Translations under genes and position numbers: made by a program | Assembly (NCBI GenBank): GCA_907163375.1 | Contig: CAJQUW010015437.1 | Span: forward strand, 248,001 to 312,000 | Direction: 5' to 3' | Length of the DNA: 64,000 nt | Source of the DNA: Prostheceraeus crozeri | Lineage: Eukaryota > Platyhelminthes > Polycladida > Euryleptidae | The notes under the pieces: generated by a model | Seen by the model: the letters and a program-made list of their open reading frames with translations, nothing else | Told to the model about the DNA's origin: nothing | Databases searched by the model: none | Shown here: piece by piece, positions 13,989 to 24,362 of the stretch | Position numbering within the stretch: the first letter of the stretch is position 1 | Layout of the letters: every line of letters begins with the position of its first letter

Positions 13989-14106
13989 GGAACGGCAGAG
14001 TGTCGTGGTCGGCCGCCGTGGTGCTTTGGGTCTGAGTGTCGTGGTGGACTTGGGCGACCGCCAGGATTAGTCTTGAGGCTATAGTGTGTGATGTTTTTCG
14101 TGCTGA

Positions 14107-15880
14107 ATGTTGGGTTGTAAAATGGGTTGTTTCGAGTGGAAGGAGTGGTCGGATGAGAAAACGGAGGTCGGATTCGTGTTCAGCGTGAAATTCTGCATCG
14201 GTAGGGTGAGTTTCAAGGCAATCGGTGAGAAAAAATTTTCAACATTTTTCGAAAAAACGACAGAGTTAGAATTTGGGACGTTTTGGTGTGTAGCGTCCAA
14301 ACGAACCATCGGATGAGAAAACGGAGGCCAGATTCGGAATCTACGTGAAATTTTGGGTTAGGAAGGATGTTTCCAGCGAAATCGGAGAGAAAAAATTTTC
14401 ACTGACGTCCCCCCCCCTCTGGACAGCTTGCTTCGATTTTGGCTTCTAGTGGACGGATTTTGTCGTGCGATAGCTCGTTTGAAAGCTAAGAGTGAGACAA
14501 ATTCAGTGAAAGAATCGGCTTGTTCCTATCTGTCTTCGTTTAGATGTGAGACGCCATTTAAGATTTTGGGACATTGGTGAAAAACGACAGAGTTAGAATT
14601 TGGGACGTTTTGGCCTCTAGCTTCAAAACGAAGCATCGGATTGGAAAACGGATTTCAGATTTGGAATCAGCGTGAAATTCTTTATCTGTATGGTGAGTTT
14701 CAAGTCAATCGGAGAGAAAAAATTTTCAACATTTTTCGAAAAAACGACAGAGTTAGAATTTGGGACGTTTTGGTGTGTAGCGCCCAAACGAAGCATCGGA
14801 TGAGAAAACGGAGGCCAGATTCGGAATCTACGTGAAATTTTGGGTTAGGAAGGATGTTTCCAGCGAAATCGGAGAGAAAAAATTTTCACTGACGTCCCCC
14901 CCCCTCTGGACAGCTTGCTTCGATTTTGGCTTCCAGTGGACGGATTTTGTCGTGCGATAGCTCGTTTGAAAGCTAAGAGTGAGACAAATTCAGTGAAAGA
15001 ATCGGCTTGTTCCTATCTGTCTTCATTTAGATGTGAGACGCCATTTAAGATTTTGGGACATTGGCGAAAAACGACAGAGTTAGAATTTGGGACGTTTTGG
15101 GCTGTAGCTTCAAAACGAAGGCTCGGATGGGAAAACGGATTTCAGATTTGGAATCAGCGTGAAATTCTTTATCTGTATGGTGAGTTTCAAGGCAATCGGC
15201 GAGAAAAAATTTTCAACATTTTTCGAAAAAATGACAGAGTTAGAATTTTTGCGATGGCTGCCTACTGTAGAGCCAAAACGAAGCATCGGATGGGAAAACG
15301 GAGGCCAGATTCGGATTCAGCGTCAAATTCTACATGGAAATGGTATATTTCCAGCTCAATCGGAGAGAAAAAATTTTCGCTGACTCCCCCCCCCTCTGGA
15401 CAGCTTGCTTCGATTTTGGCTTCCAGTGGACGGATTTTGTCGTGCGATAGCTCGTTTGAAAGCTAAGAGTGAGACAAATTCAGTGAAAGAATCGGCTTGT
15501 TCCTATCTGTCTTCGTTTAGATGTGAGACGCCATTTAAGATTTTGGGACATTGGCGAAAAACGACAGAGTTAGAATTTGGGACGTTTTGGGCTGTAGCTT
15601 CAAAACGAAGCATCGGATGGGAAAACGGATTTCAGATTTGGAATCAGCGTGAAATTCTTTATCTGTATGGTGAGTTTCATGTCAATCGGAGAGTTTCAAG
15701 TCATCGGCGAGAAAAATTTTCAACATTTTTCGGAAAAACGACAGAGTTAGAATTTTTGCGATGGCTGCCTACTGTAGAGCCAAAACGAAGCATCGGATGG
15801 GAAAACGGAGGCCAGATTCGGATTCAGCGTCAAATTCTACATGGAAATGGTGTATTTCCAGCTCAATCGGAGCACTAGAA
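14107..15880 (+). repeat. Three ~488-bp subterminal tandem repeats, left arm
   Basis: The landmark CTCTGGACAGCTTGC falls at 14,417, 14,904 and 15,394, giving periods of 487 and 490 bp. Each unit has a C run, a GTGGACGGATTTTGTCGTGC block, and blocks around GAAAAAACGACAGAGTTAGA. Open frames here differ between units and have no protein-like features, so they are not called genes. A related but shorter unit (~289 bp, also three copies) lies at the left end of the second element (42,524-43,390), tying both elements to one family. Confidence 0.8.
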
Positions 15881-15918
15881 CCGGAGATAGACGGGATTTT
15901 TAGTGTTTGGATGATGGG

Positions 15919-15956
15919 TATTACGTCATCAGCTGATCGCCACACACTATATAAGC
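15919..15956 (+). promoter_or_regulatory. CRE + TATA promoter pointing into the left arm
   Basis: ATTACGTCATCAG, which contains a CRE/ATF-type TTACGTCA core, is followed about 20 bp later by CACTATATAAGCTGGG. A start site would fall near 15,980. CAGAGGTAGGTC at about 15,999 could be a splice donor. No sizeable reading frame follows; the transcript would run into the structured modules at 16.4-18.3 kb. Mirrored in the right arm. Confidence 0.6.
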
Positions 15957-16440
15957 TGGGAACCGACGGAGACTTGTCATTTAGAGGAGAACGACTGTCA
16001 GAGGTAGGTCGTCTCTCTGAGCTCCGATGATAGCTTCGGACATTCCAAATTCCAAGTTTCTGTAAGAAACCGACTTAGAAAATTTCATTGCTGATATCAG
16101 CTAAGCCGTCAGACTTAGAGGTTCGCCAGGAGATGGCCTTCGTCTCCAGGCCATAAAAGACTCCAAAACTTTAAAGGCTCGTAACTTTGCTTCTACAAGT
16201 CCGTTTGACTTGATTCAAAAAAGGTTCGGTCGCTATTGACCTGCCCTAAGTGATGGACTACTTATAAAATTTCATAAGTAGTGCTAAAAAGTTGAAAATT
16301 TTAAATTCACTAGTTTTGGAGGTTTTCTGGGGTTTTCGACCCTGCTGAAGTCAATGAAAGCATTTTTAATGATGTCTGAGCCAGTCTTCTCATGGTATAA
16401 GCGGCTTTTCACTGAAAGCGAGCAAGACACGGAGAGTTTT

Positions 16441-16662
16441 GCTGTAATATTCCACTGACAGGGTGTTCCTTCGGGACGGCGGACGATGCCGTAGTGATAA
16501 GTGTGGCAAGGGAATGTGTCATATTTAAGACCGTAACCGCTGGGACAACTCATGTCTCATGTTGGGCATTTGACACAGCTCTCAACGTAGCACTTTGAAT
16601 GCCAATCGGTTGAGTCTTAGCTATCTTGTCATGGGTGGCCTCTAAACATCTCCATTGCAAAA
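16441..16662 (+). ncRNA. Structured-looking module, copy a (left arm)
   Basis: First of three diverged copies (a, b, c) of a ~200-nt module. Shared landmarks in order are TGTAATAYYYCC, GTGTTCCTTCGGGACGGCGG with a TTCG tetraloop, a CGGC...GCCG stem (here around GGACGAT), ACCG..ACC.CTG, CATGTTGGGC, CTCAACGTAG, and CC..AAA.CT..CCATTGCA at the end. The motifs are conserved while the spacers and reading frames are not, which fits a structured RNA or DNA element. It matches no RNA family that I recognise. A CTAT-loop hairpin lies about 25 nt downstream. Confidence 0.4.
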
Positions 16663-16686
16663 CGCTGGTGAATCAAGCTCTCTACG

Positions 16687-16773
16687 GCTTGCTATCAAGC
16701 AGATCAAAGCAATAACTTGGGATGTTTCCTCAAGGTTTTCAAGTATGCTGAGTTCAAATCTGCTATCAGATTT
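16687..16773 (+). repeat. Two CTAT-loop hairpins (left arm)
   Basis: GCTTG-CTAT-CAAGC lies at 16,687-16,700 and AAATCTG-CTAT-CAGATTT at 16,756-16,773. Both stems are perfect and share only the closing base pairs and the loop. A copy of the second hairpin at 63,905-63,928 of the other element extends to a 10-bp perfect stem. Confidence 0.65.
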
Positions 16774-17031
16774 CAAATTTAACTAAGACTAAGGCAGCTT
16801 TGAGGGGTTAGATCCCAGCTACTGTTCACTACCTTTGACTCGGCGTTGCTGTTACCACTTCGGGGCAGTGACAATGATGTCTTCAGCTGTAAAGAGTGGG
16901 TATCGGGGAAGATCTCTCACTTCCCTAGTGATCAGTACAAGGCCTTCGGGCTGTCGACGGGATCGAGTGCCACTCACTACACTCAAATCTATCATTCCTC
17001 ACTAAGTGTAAATTACTGACTATACATTTGT

Positions 17032-17091
17032 CCTGCTATCAGGTTATTTTTGACTTGCTATCTAGTTGAATAGTCTCTTGCTATCAAGAGA
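17032..17091 (+). repeat. Cluster of three CTAT-loop hairpins (left arm)
   Basis: CCTG-CTAT-CAGG lies at 17,032-17,043, ACTTG-CTAT-CTAGT (one mismatch) at 17,053-17,066, and TCTCTTG-CTAT-CAAGAGA at 17,074-17,091 with a 7-bp perfect stem. The stems differ in sequence while the loop stays constant. Module b starts 30 nt downstream. Confidence 0.7.
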
Positions 17092-17120
17092 TTCACTTCT
17101 ACTCATAAAGCACATCATCG

Positions 17121-17300
17121 CTGTAATACCTCCTTTGCTCGAGCGTTCCTTCGGGACGGCGGGTACTGCCGTAGAGGGATTGTGTTGCACGGGTTGTTCG
17201 TCGTTTGTTAGACCGAAACCTCTGAGCCGTTGCTCATGTTGGGCGTTCGACTTCATACTCAACGTGACGCTTTCTCTCGCCAGGTCAGAGTACTTCAGCC
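17121..17300 (+). ncRNA. Structured-looking module, copy b (left arm)
   Basis: Second copy of the module. It reads CTGTAATACC, then GCGTTCCTTCGGGACGGCGG, CGGC-GGGTACT-GCCG, AGACCGAAACCTCTGAGCC, CATGTTGGGCGTTCGAC and CTCAACGTGACG. Compared with copy a, the stems and motif order are kept and the intervening bases differ. Confidence 0.4.
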
Positions 17301-17460
17301 ATTCGACAAAGGTTAGTCTTTATGATATGGAGTAGAGTGAAATGTAATTCATTAGATGTCCCTTCAATGATTGCTCCCATGATAAACGTTGATGAGACAA
17401 ATGAAATGATTCTCATCTTCCCTTTTCAATGATTGAAATCTACTAACACACTACCGTATA

Positions 17461-17576
17461 ATCGGCCACTATGGGGCAAGACATGATAGAGCCTTCAATG
17501 CGCTTTGCCCTGGGCAGTCTTTAGACTGGCGAATACTATCATTAAGTTGAATCTGCTATCAGTCAACTTGAACGTT
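17461..17576 (+). repeat. Cassette-border module H, copy 1 (left arm, 5'-shortened)
   Basis: This begins GGCCACTATGGGGCAAG and ends in the hairpin with stems AAGTTGA/TCAACTT plus CTG/CAG around CTAT (17,544-17,569). Inside is CAGTC-TTTA-GACTG, where other copies have loop TTCG or TTCA on the same stem. It lacks the ACTCCCGAGAACGAACC start found in full copies. It lies directly upstream of the TATA promoter of the 88-residue gene. Confidence 0.7.
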
Positions 17577-17590
17577 GCGTCGCATTAGAG

Positions 17591-17627
17591 GGGTATATAA
17601 ACCACTGCCTCTCATTTCATTTCAATC
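17591..17627 (+). promoter_or_regulatory. TATA promoter of the 88-residue gene (left arm)
   Basis: GGGTATATAAACC puts a TATA box 28-34 bp upstream of the ATG, so the mRNA leader would be only a few bases long. The same box is conserved at 62,303-62,318 in the second element. Confidence 0.7.
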
Positions 17628-17894
17628 ATGCAGACGCCGAACAGTCAAGTCAGCTCTCCTCGCGGACCGCAGTTAAGGCCGCGAAATTTATTTGAGGAGT
17701 TTGTCAGGCTAGAGGAGCAAGACAGAGTTTTTAATAATCTTGCTCGGATTGGCAATCCGATGACAGCAACTGCTGTCAATCCAACGGAATGGCGCTACAT
17801 TCCACTTTTTAGCCATGTACCAGTTAGTGTGGAAGTCGACAGTGCTACCAAAGAGAGAGTCAAAGACTCTCTCAGTAGAATTGGTAGGGTGTAA
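17628..17894 (+). CDS. Small accessory protein of the palindromic Polinton (88 aa), left arm
   Basis: The 88-residue product begins MQTPNSQVSSPRGP and contains LFEEFVRLEEQDRVFNNLAR, then NPTEWRYIPLFSHVPVSVEV and a final ATKERVKDSLSRIGRV. It is charged, with no signal peptide, membrane segment or metal-binding motif, and I do not recognise the family. Evidence that it is real: a good TATA box 30 bp upstream, an identical copy in the mirrored arm, and a homologue with its promoter at 62,009-62,273. That homologue carries a 2-bp deletion after codon 4. The frame stays open past the TAA for about 66 codons into the downstream H module, which might reflect an ancestral longer protein. Function is unknown. 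Confidence 0.6.
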   Translation: MQTPNSQVSSPRGPQLRPRNLFEEFVRLEEQDRVFNNLARIGNPMTATAVNPTEWRYIPLFSHVPVSVEVDSATKERVKDSLSRIGRV

Positions 17895-17903
17895 GATGAC
17901 ATT

Positions 17904-18047
17904 ACTCCCGAGAACGAACCATCGGCTCTCTTAAGGGCCACCATGGGGCAAGACATGATAGAACCTCCTCGCGGTTTGCCCTGGGCAGTCTTCGGACTGG
18001 CGAATACTATCATTAAGTTGAATCTGCTATCAGTCAACTTGAACGTT
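17904..18047 (+). repeat. Cassette-border module H, copy 2 (left arm, full 144 bp)
   Basis: Runs from ACTCCCGAGAACG to TTGAACGTT, starting 9 bp after the stop of the 88-residue gene. Pairings visible are GGGCAA...TTGCCC, AACC-TCCTCGC-GGTT, CAGTC-TTCG-GACTG, TGATAG...CTATCA, and the terminal CTAT-loop hairpin at 18,015-18,040. Full copies follow two accessory genes in the second element and lie beyond the 3' end of a third. Confidence 0.75.
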
Positions 18048-18095
18048 GCAAATGAAGTTCGGTGTAATACTTCCTTTCGACGGGCGTTCCTGTAA
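17943..18095 (+). CDS. Possible 50-aa microprotein inside module H (left arm)
   Basis: GCCACCATGG is a textbook Kozak context. The frame gives 50 residues, beginning MGQDMIEPPRGLPWAVFGLA and continuing with a fairly hydrophobic stretch to RRAFL. The mirror copy is identical and a homologue of the same length occurs at 61,316-61,468. Against a coding role, copy 1 of the module stops after 20 codons, the copy at 62.4 kb has TAG in place of the start, and the region may be constrained by hairpins instead. No family recognised. Confidence 0.3.
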   Translation: MGQDMIEPPRGLPWAVFGLANTIIKLNLLSVNLNVANEVRCNTSFRRAFL

Positions 18096-18275
18096 AGGGC
18101 GGCGGTGAAACCCGTAGCTATGTATACCGCAAGGGACATTCGGCAATGGTCAATCTTGTTAAACCTCTCTGCGTCATGTTTGCAAGTGATTGCCTCTGTC
18201 TCAACGTAGTATGCATTCGCGCCAGGGCGACATTTAGCCAACTGTCGAAGGTTGCCTAAAACTTTCCATTGCATA
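18061..18275 (+). ncRNA. Structured-looking module, copy c (left arm)
   Basis: Third copy: TGTAATACTTCC, GGGCGTTCCTGTAAAGGGCGG, AAACCTCTCTG, GTCATGTTTGC, TCTCAACGTAGT and CCTAAAACTTTCCATTGCA. The central TTCG loop is replaced by a longer one. Copy c is also present in the second element (61,120-61,352, minus). A 159-residue antisense frame spans it but is not conserved in the sister copy. Confidence 0.4.
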
Positions 18276-18530
18276 CGTTATGAGAACCATGAGTTCTACC
18301 TGTCTCTATCAATGAGACGAATTGATGAATGGAATGAAATGGGAGGACACTCACGCGCCACACGCAACATAACACACTTCTCTCTTTCGTAGTCTAACAA
18401 GCTCTTTACACATGGATCGCAGTCGATTGCTATCCCTGTATCAGAAGTGTAAGCTATCTTAATTTTATTTGACACTATTTCATCTATCATCATCGTCCAT
18501 ATGAAATGTTTTAAGATTTACAAGTTAGAA
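18226..18530 (+). repeat. Block D, copy 1 (left arm, ~300 bp)
   Basis: Runs from GGGCGACATTTAGCC to TTTTAAGATTTACAAG. It is repeated at 19,010-19,318 in the same arm, in both mirror positions, and in the second element (complete at 60,885-61,185, two shorter copies before it). Plus-strand and minus-strand frames of about 65 codons are shadows of this repeat. Confidence 0.75.
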
Positions 18531-19009
18531 ATAAAGTTTCAATAGTGTATGCGTTAGAAATAAAGGTGTAACTGTTTGTAAAAATAAGATCGCAAGATTT
18601 ACTAGTTTACAAGTTAGACTAAGTGTAAATTAAAAATAAAATTATAACTGTTTCAAGAGTTTACAAGTTAGAAATTAAGTTTTAGCTGTTTGTATATCAA
18701 AATAAAGTTTCAAGAGTTTACAAGTTAGAAATAAAGTTTCAATAGTGTATATGTTAGAAATAAAGGTGTAACTGTTTGTAAAAATAAGATCGCAAGATTT
18801 ACTAGTTTACAAGTTAGACTAAGTGTAAATTAAAAATAAATTATAACTGTTCACGTGTTAAAGCGTTGATGCAACGATGAACAATTAATAAGCTGAAAAG
18901 TTTTAGATTCACTTTAACATTATCATATGTTTACAGATAGAAATGTATTACAGCAAAGCTACTTCATGAGTTAGTTTGCCAGGAGTGTATCATCTCAAAC
19001 TTTTACTCG
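18531..19009 (+). repeat. AT-rich ~29-bp repeats between the two D blocks (left arm)
   Basis: Short array of the same TTTACAAGTTAGAAATAAAG-type units as the main array, followed by about 150 bp of non-repeat sequence before the second block D. Confidence 0.7.
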
Positions 19010-19318
19010 GGCGACATTTAGCCAACTGTCGAAGGTTGCCTAAAACTTTCCATTGCATACGTTATGAGAGCCATGAGTTCTACCTGTCTCTATCAATGAG
19101 ACGAATTGATGAATGGAATGAAAGGGAGGACACTCACGCGCCACACGCAATATAACACACTTCTCTCTTCCGTAGTCTAACAAGCTCTTTACACATGGAT
19201 CGCAGTCGATTGCTATCCCTGTATCAGAAGTGTAAGCTATCTTAATTTATTTGACACTATTTCATCTATTATCATCATCGTCCATATGAAATGTTTTAAG
19301 ATTTACAAGTTAGACTAA
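19010..19318 (+). repeat. Block D, copy 2 (left arm)
   Basis: Near-identical to 18,226-18,530 with a few substitutions and a one-base indel that breaks the shadow frame. It marks the inner border of the promoter/module part of the arm. Confidence 0.75.
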
Positions 19319-22300
19319 GCGTTCTACTATTTGTAAATGAAAGATATAGTTTCAACAGTTTACAGATTGAAAATAAAGTTTCAATAGTGTGTGTGTGTAT
19401 GTGTGTGTATGTTAAGAATAAAGTTTTATCTGTTTGTATGTTAGAAATAGAATGAAGTTTCACCAGTTTACAAGTTAAGAATAAAGTTCTATCTGTTTAT
19501 ATGTTAGAAATAAAATAAAGTTTCAATAGTTTGCAAGTTAAAAATAAAGTTTCAACCGTTTACAAGTTTTAAAATAAAGTTTAAATAGTGTGCAAGATAA
19601 AAAATAAAGTTTGAACAGTTTACAAGCTGAAATAAAGTTTTAATAGTGTACACGTTGGAAATAAAGTTTTAATAGTTTATGTGCTTCAAAATAGAGTTAT
19701 AACAGTTTATATGTTAGAAATAAAATGAAGTTTCATCAGTTTACAAGTTAAGAATAAAGTTCTATCTGTTTGTCTGATAGAAATAAAACAAAGTTTCAAC
19801 CGTTTACAAGTTAAAAATAAAGTTTCAACAGTTTACAAGTTAAAATTAAAGCTTCAACAATTACAAGTTAAAAATAAAACTTCAAAAGTTTACCAGTTAG
19901 AAATAAAGTTTCATCAGTTTACAAGTCAAAATAAAGTTTCAACAGATTATAAGTTAAAAGAAAAGTTCCAATAGTATGTGCATTAGAAATAACGTTTCAG
20001 CTGTTTGTATGTTAGAAATAAGATAAAGTTTCAATTGTGTGTACGTTAGAAATAAAGTTCTATCTGTTTCTATGATAGAAATAAAACAAAGTTTCAACCG
20101 TTAACAAGTTAAAAATAAAGTTTCAAGAGTTTACAAGTTAAAACTAATGTTTCAATAGTGTATGTATGTTAAGAATAAAGTTAGAACAGTTTACAAGCTG
20201 AAATAAAGTTTTAATAGTGTACACGTTGGAAATAAAGTTTTAATAGTTTATGTGCTTCAAAATAGAGTTATAACAGTTTATATGTTAGAAATAAAGTTTC
20301 AACAGTCTACAAGTTAAAAATAAAATTATAACTGTTTCAAGAGTTTACAAGTTAGAAATTAAGTTTCAATGGTGTATGCGTTAGAAATAAAGTTTTAGCT
20401 GTTTGTATATCAAAATAAAGTTTCAAGAGTTTACAAGTTAGAAATAAAATGAAGGTTCACCAGTTTACAAGTTAAGAATGAAGTTCTATCTGTTTGTATG
20501 TTAGAAATAAAACAAAGTTTCAACCGTTAACAAGTTAAAAATAAAGTTTTAAGAGTTACAAGTTAAAACTAATGTTTCAATAGTGTGTGTATGTTAAGAA
20601 TAAAGTTTTATCTGTTTGTATGTTAGAAATAGAATGAAGTTTCACCAGTTTACAAGTTAAGAATAAAGTTCTATCTGTTTATATGTTAGAAATAAAATAA
20701 AGTTTCAATAGTTTGCAAGTTAAAAATAAAGTTTCAACCGTTTACAAGTTTTAAAATAAAGTTTAAATAGTGTGCAAGATAAAAAATAAAGTTTGAACAG
20801 TTTACAAGCTGAAATAAAGTTTTAATAGTGTACACGTTGGAAATAAAGTTTTAATAGTTTATGTGCTTCAAAATAGAGTTATAACAGTTTATATGTTAGA
20901 AATAAAATGAAGTTTCATCAGTTTACAAGTTAAGAATAAAGTTCTATCTGTTTGTCTGATAGAAATAAAACAAAGTTTCAACCGTTTACAAGTTAAAAAT
21001 AAAGTTTCAACAGTTTACAAGTTAAAATTAAAGCTTCAACAATTACAAGTTAAAAATAAAGTTTCAAAAGTTTACCAGTTAGAAATAAAGTTTCATCAGT
21101 TTACAAGTCAAAATAAAGTTTCAACAGATTATAAGTTAAAAGAAAAGTTCCAATAGTATGTGCATTAGAAATAACGTTTCAGCTGTTTGTATGTTAGAAA
21201 TAAGATAAAGTTTCAATTGTGTGTACGTTAGAAATAAAGTTCTATCTGTTTCTATGATAGAAATAAAACAAAGTTTCAACCGTTAACAAGTTAAAAATAA
21301 AGTTTCAAGAGTTTACAAGTTAAAACTAATGTTTCAATAGTGTATGTATGTTAAGAATAAAGTTAGAACAGTTTACAAGCTGAAATAAAGTTTTAATAGT
21401 GTACACGTTGGAAATAAAGTTTTAATAGTTTATGTGCTTCAAAATAGAGTTATAACAGTTTATATGTTAGAAATAAAATGAAGTTTCATCAGTTTACAAG
21501 TTAAGAATAAAGTTCTATCTGTTTGTATGTTAGAAATAAAACAAAGTTTCAACCGTTAACAAGTTAAAAATAAAGTTTTAAGAGTTTACAAGTTTAACTA
21601 ATGTTTCAATAGTGTGTGTATGTTAAGAATAAAGTTTTATCTGTTTGTATGTTAGAAATAGAATGAAGTTTCACCAGTTTACAAGTTACGAATAAAGTTC
21701 TATCTCTTTAAGTTTATAAGTTAAGAATAAAGTTCTATCTGTTTATATGTTAGAAATAGAATGAAGTTTCACCAGTTTACAAGTTAAGAATAAAGTTCTA
21801 TCTGTTTATATGTTAGAAATAAAATAAAGTTTCAACAGTCTACAAGTTAAAAATAAAATTATAACTGTTTCAAGAGTTTACAAGTTAGAAATTAAGTTTC
21901 AATGGTGTATGCGTTAGAAATAAAGTTTTAGCTGTTTGTATATCAAAATAAAGTTTCAAGAGTTTACAAGTTAGAAATAAAATGAAGGTTCACCAGTTTA
22001 CAAGTTAAGAATGAAGTTCTATCTGTTTGTATGTTAGAAATAAAACAAAGTTTCAACCGTTAACAAGTTAAAAATAAAGTTTTAAGAGTTACAAGTTAAA
22101 ACTAATGTTTCAATAGTGTGTGTATGTTAAGAATAAAGTTTTATCTGTTTGTATGTTAGAAATAGAATGAAGTTTCACCAGTTTACAAGTTAAGAATAAA
22201 GTTCTATCTGTTTATATGTTAGAAATAAAATAAAGTTTCAATAGTTTGCAAGTTAAAAATAAAGTTTCAATAGTTTACAAGTTTTAAAATAAAGTTTAAA

Positions 22301-24362
22301 TAGTGTGCAAGATAAAAAATAAAGTTTGAACAGTTTACAAGCTGAAATAAAGTTTTAATAGTGTACACGTTGGAAATAAAGTTTTAATAGTTTATATGCT
22401 TCAAAATAGAGTTATAACAGTTTATATGTTAGAAATAAAATGAAGTTTCATCAGTTTACAAGTTAAGAATAAAGTTCTATCTGTTTGTATGATAGAAATA
22501 AAACAAAGTTTCAACCGTTTACAAGTTAAAATAAAGTTTCACCAGTGTACAAGTTAGAAATAAAGTTTCAATAGTGTATATGTTAGAAATAAAGTTTTAG
22601 CTGTTTGTATATGAAAAACTAAGTTTCAAGAGTTTACAAGTTAAAAAATAAAGTTTCAATGGTGTATACGTTAGAAATAAAGTTTTAGCTGTTTGTATAT
22701 CAAAATAAAGTTTCAAGAGTTTACAAGTTAGAAATAAAGTTTCAACAGTGTGCACGTTAAGAATAAAGTTTCAATAGTGTGTATGTTAAGAATAAAGTTC
22801 TATCTGTTTATATGTTAGAAATAAAAATGAAGGTTCATCAGTTTACAAGTTAAGAATAAAGTTTTATCTGTTTGTATGTTAGAAATAAAATAAAGTTTCG
22901 ACCGTTAACAAGTTAAAAATAAAGTTTCAGATTAAAATAAAGTTTCAATAGTGTGTATGATGGAAATAAAGTTTAAGCGCTTTGTGCGTCAGAAATAAAG
23001 TTTCAACCGTTTACAAGTTAAAAATAAAGTTTCAACAGTGTGTACGTTAAGAATAAAGTTCTATCTGTTTATATGTTAGAAATAAAAATAAAGGTTCACC
23101 AGTTTACAGGTTAAGAATAAAGTTTTATCTGCTTGTATGTCAGAAATGAAATAAAGTTTCACCAGTTTAAAAGTTAAGAATAAAGTTTCAATAGTGTGTA
23201 TGTTAGAAATAAAGTTTCAATAGTGTGTATGTTAAGAATAAAGTTCTATCTGTTTATATGTTAGAAATAAAAATGAAGGTTCACCAGTTTGCAAGTTAAG
23301 AATAAAGTTTTATCTGCTTGCATGTCAGAAATGAAATAAAGTTTCACCAGTTTAAAAGTTAAGAATAAAGTTTCACCAGTTTAAAAGTTAAGAATAAAGT
23401 TTCAATAGTGTGTATGTTAAGAATAAAGTTCTATCTGTTTATATGTTAGAAATAAAATGAAGTTTCAATAGTGTGTATGTTAAGAATAAAGTTCTATCTG
23501 TTTATATGTTAGAAATAAAATGAAGGTTCACCAGTTTACAAGTTAAGAATAAATTTTATCTGCTTGTATGTTAGAAATAAAATAAAGTTTCACCGATTTA
23601 CAAGTTAAAAAATAAAGTTTCAATAGTTAACACGTTAAAAATAAAGTTTCAATAGTGTGTATGTTAAGAATAAAGTTCTATCTGTTTGTATATTAGAAAG
23701 AAAATGAAGGTTCATCAGTTTACAAGTTAATAATAAAGTTTTATCTGTTTGTATGTTAGAAATAAAACATAGTTTCAACCGTTGACAAGTTAAAAATAAA
23801 GTTTCAATAGTTTGCGAGTTAAAACTAATGTTTCAATAGTGCGTATGTTAAGAATAAAGTTTTATCTGTTTGTATGTTAGAAATAAAATGAAGCTTCGCC
23901 AGTTTACAAGTTTAGAATAAAGTTTTATCAGCTTGTATGTTAGAAATAAAATGAAGTTTCACCAGTTTACAAATTAAAAATAAAGTTTCAATAGTGTGTA
24001 TGTTAGAAATAAAGTTTCAACCGTTTACAAGTTAAAATAAAGTTTCAACAGTGTCTACGTTAGAAATAAAGTTTTATCTGTTTGTAAAGTTCGATCGTAG
24101 GATTTACTAGTTTGCAAGTTAGACTCAGCATTCTACTAGTTGTAAATGAAAATAACGTTTCAACAGTTTACAGATTAAAATAAAGTTTCAATAGTGTGTA
24201 TGATGGAAATAAAGTTTAAGCGCTTTGTGCGTTAGAAATAAAGTTTCAGCCGTTGACAAGTTAAAAATAAAGTTTCAACAGTGTGTACGTTAGAAATAAA
24301 GTTTCAACAGTTTACAAGTTGAAAAATAAAGTTTCAACAGTGTGTACGTTAGAAATAAATGA
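19319..24362 (+). repeat. AT-rich degenerate tandem array, AATAAA in nearly every unit (left arm)
   Basis: Units of about 28-34 bp have the consensus GTTTCAACAGTTTACAAGTT + AAAAATAAA. Nearly every unit carries AATAAA in the inward sense. A higher-order period of about 1.18 kb is visible: GTACACGTTGGAAATAAAG recurs at about 19,650 and 20,832, and again at about 20,220 and 21,400. There is no open frame of note. Inferred consequence: transcription entering from the arm promoters would meet on the order of 150-200 poly(A) signals. Confidence 0.8.

Noticed and set aside
13893-14084. Proline-rich frame through the C tract
   Set aside because: A by-product of the (CCCCTCCC)n tract; length differs between arms with tract length.
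14641-15880. Several overlapping plus-strand frames of 64-183 codons in the subterminal repeats
   Set aside because: They arise from the ~488-bp repeat unit in different frames, differ between units by indels, and lack protein-like motifs.
17795-18274. 159-codon minus-strand frame in the left arm (mirrored at 31,121-31,600)
   Set aside because: It runs antisense to the 88-residue gene and module H, is broken in the second element by indels, and has no domain or promoter of its own.
18531-24362. CRISPR array or telomere/centromere satellite
   Set aside because: Units are directly adjacent, degenerate and without unique spacers; the context is a mobile-element arm with introns and TATA boxes nearby.
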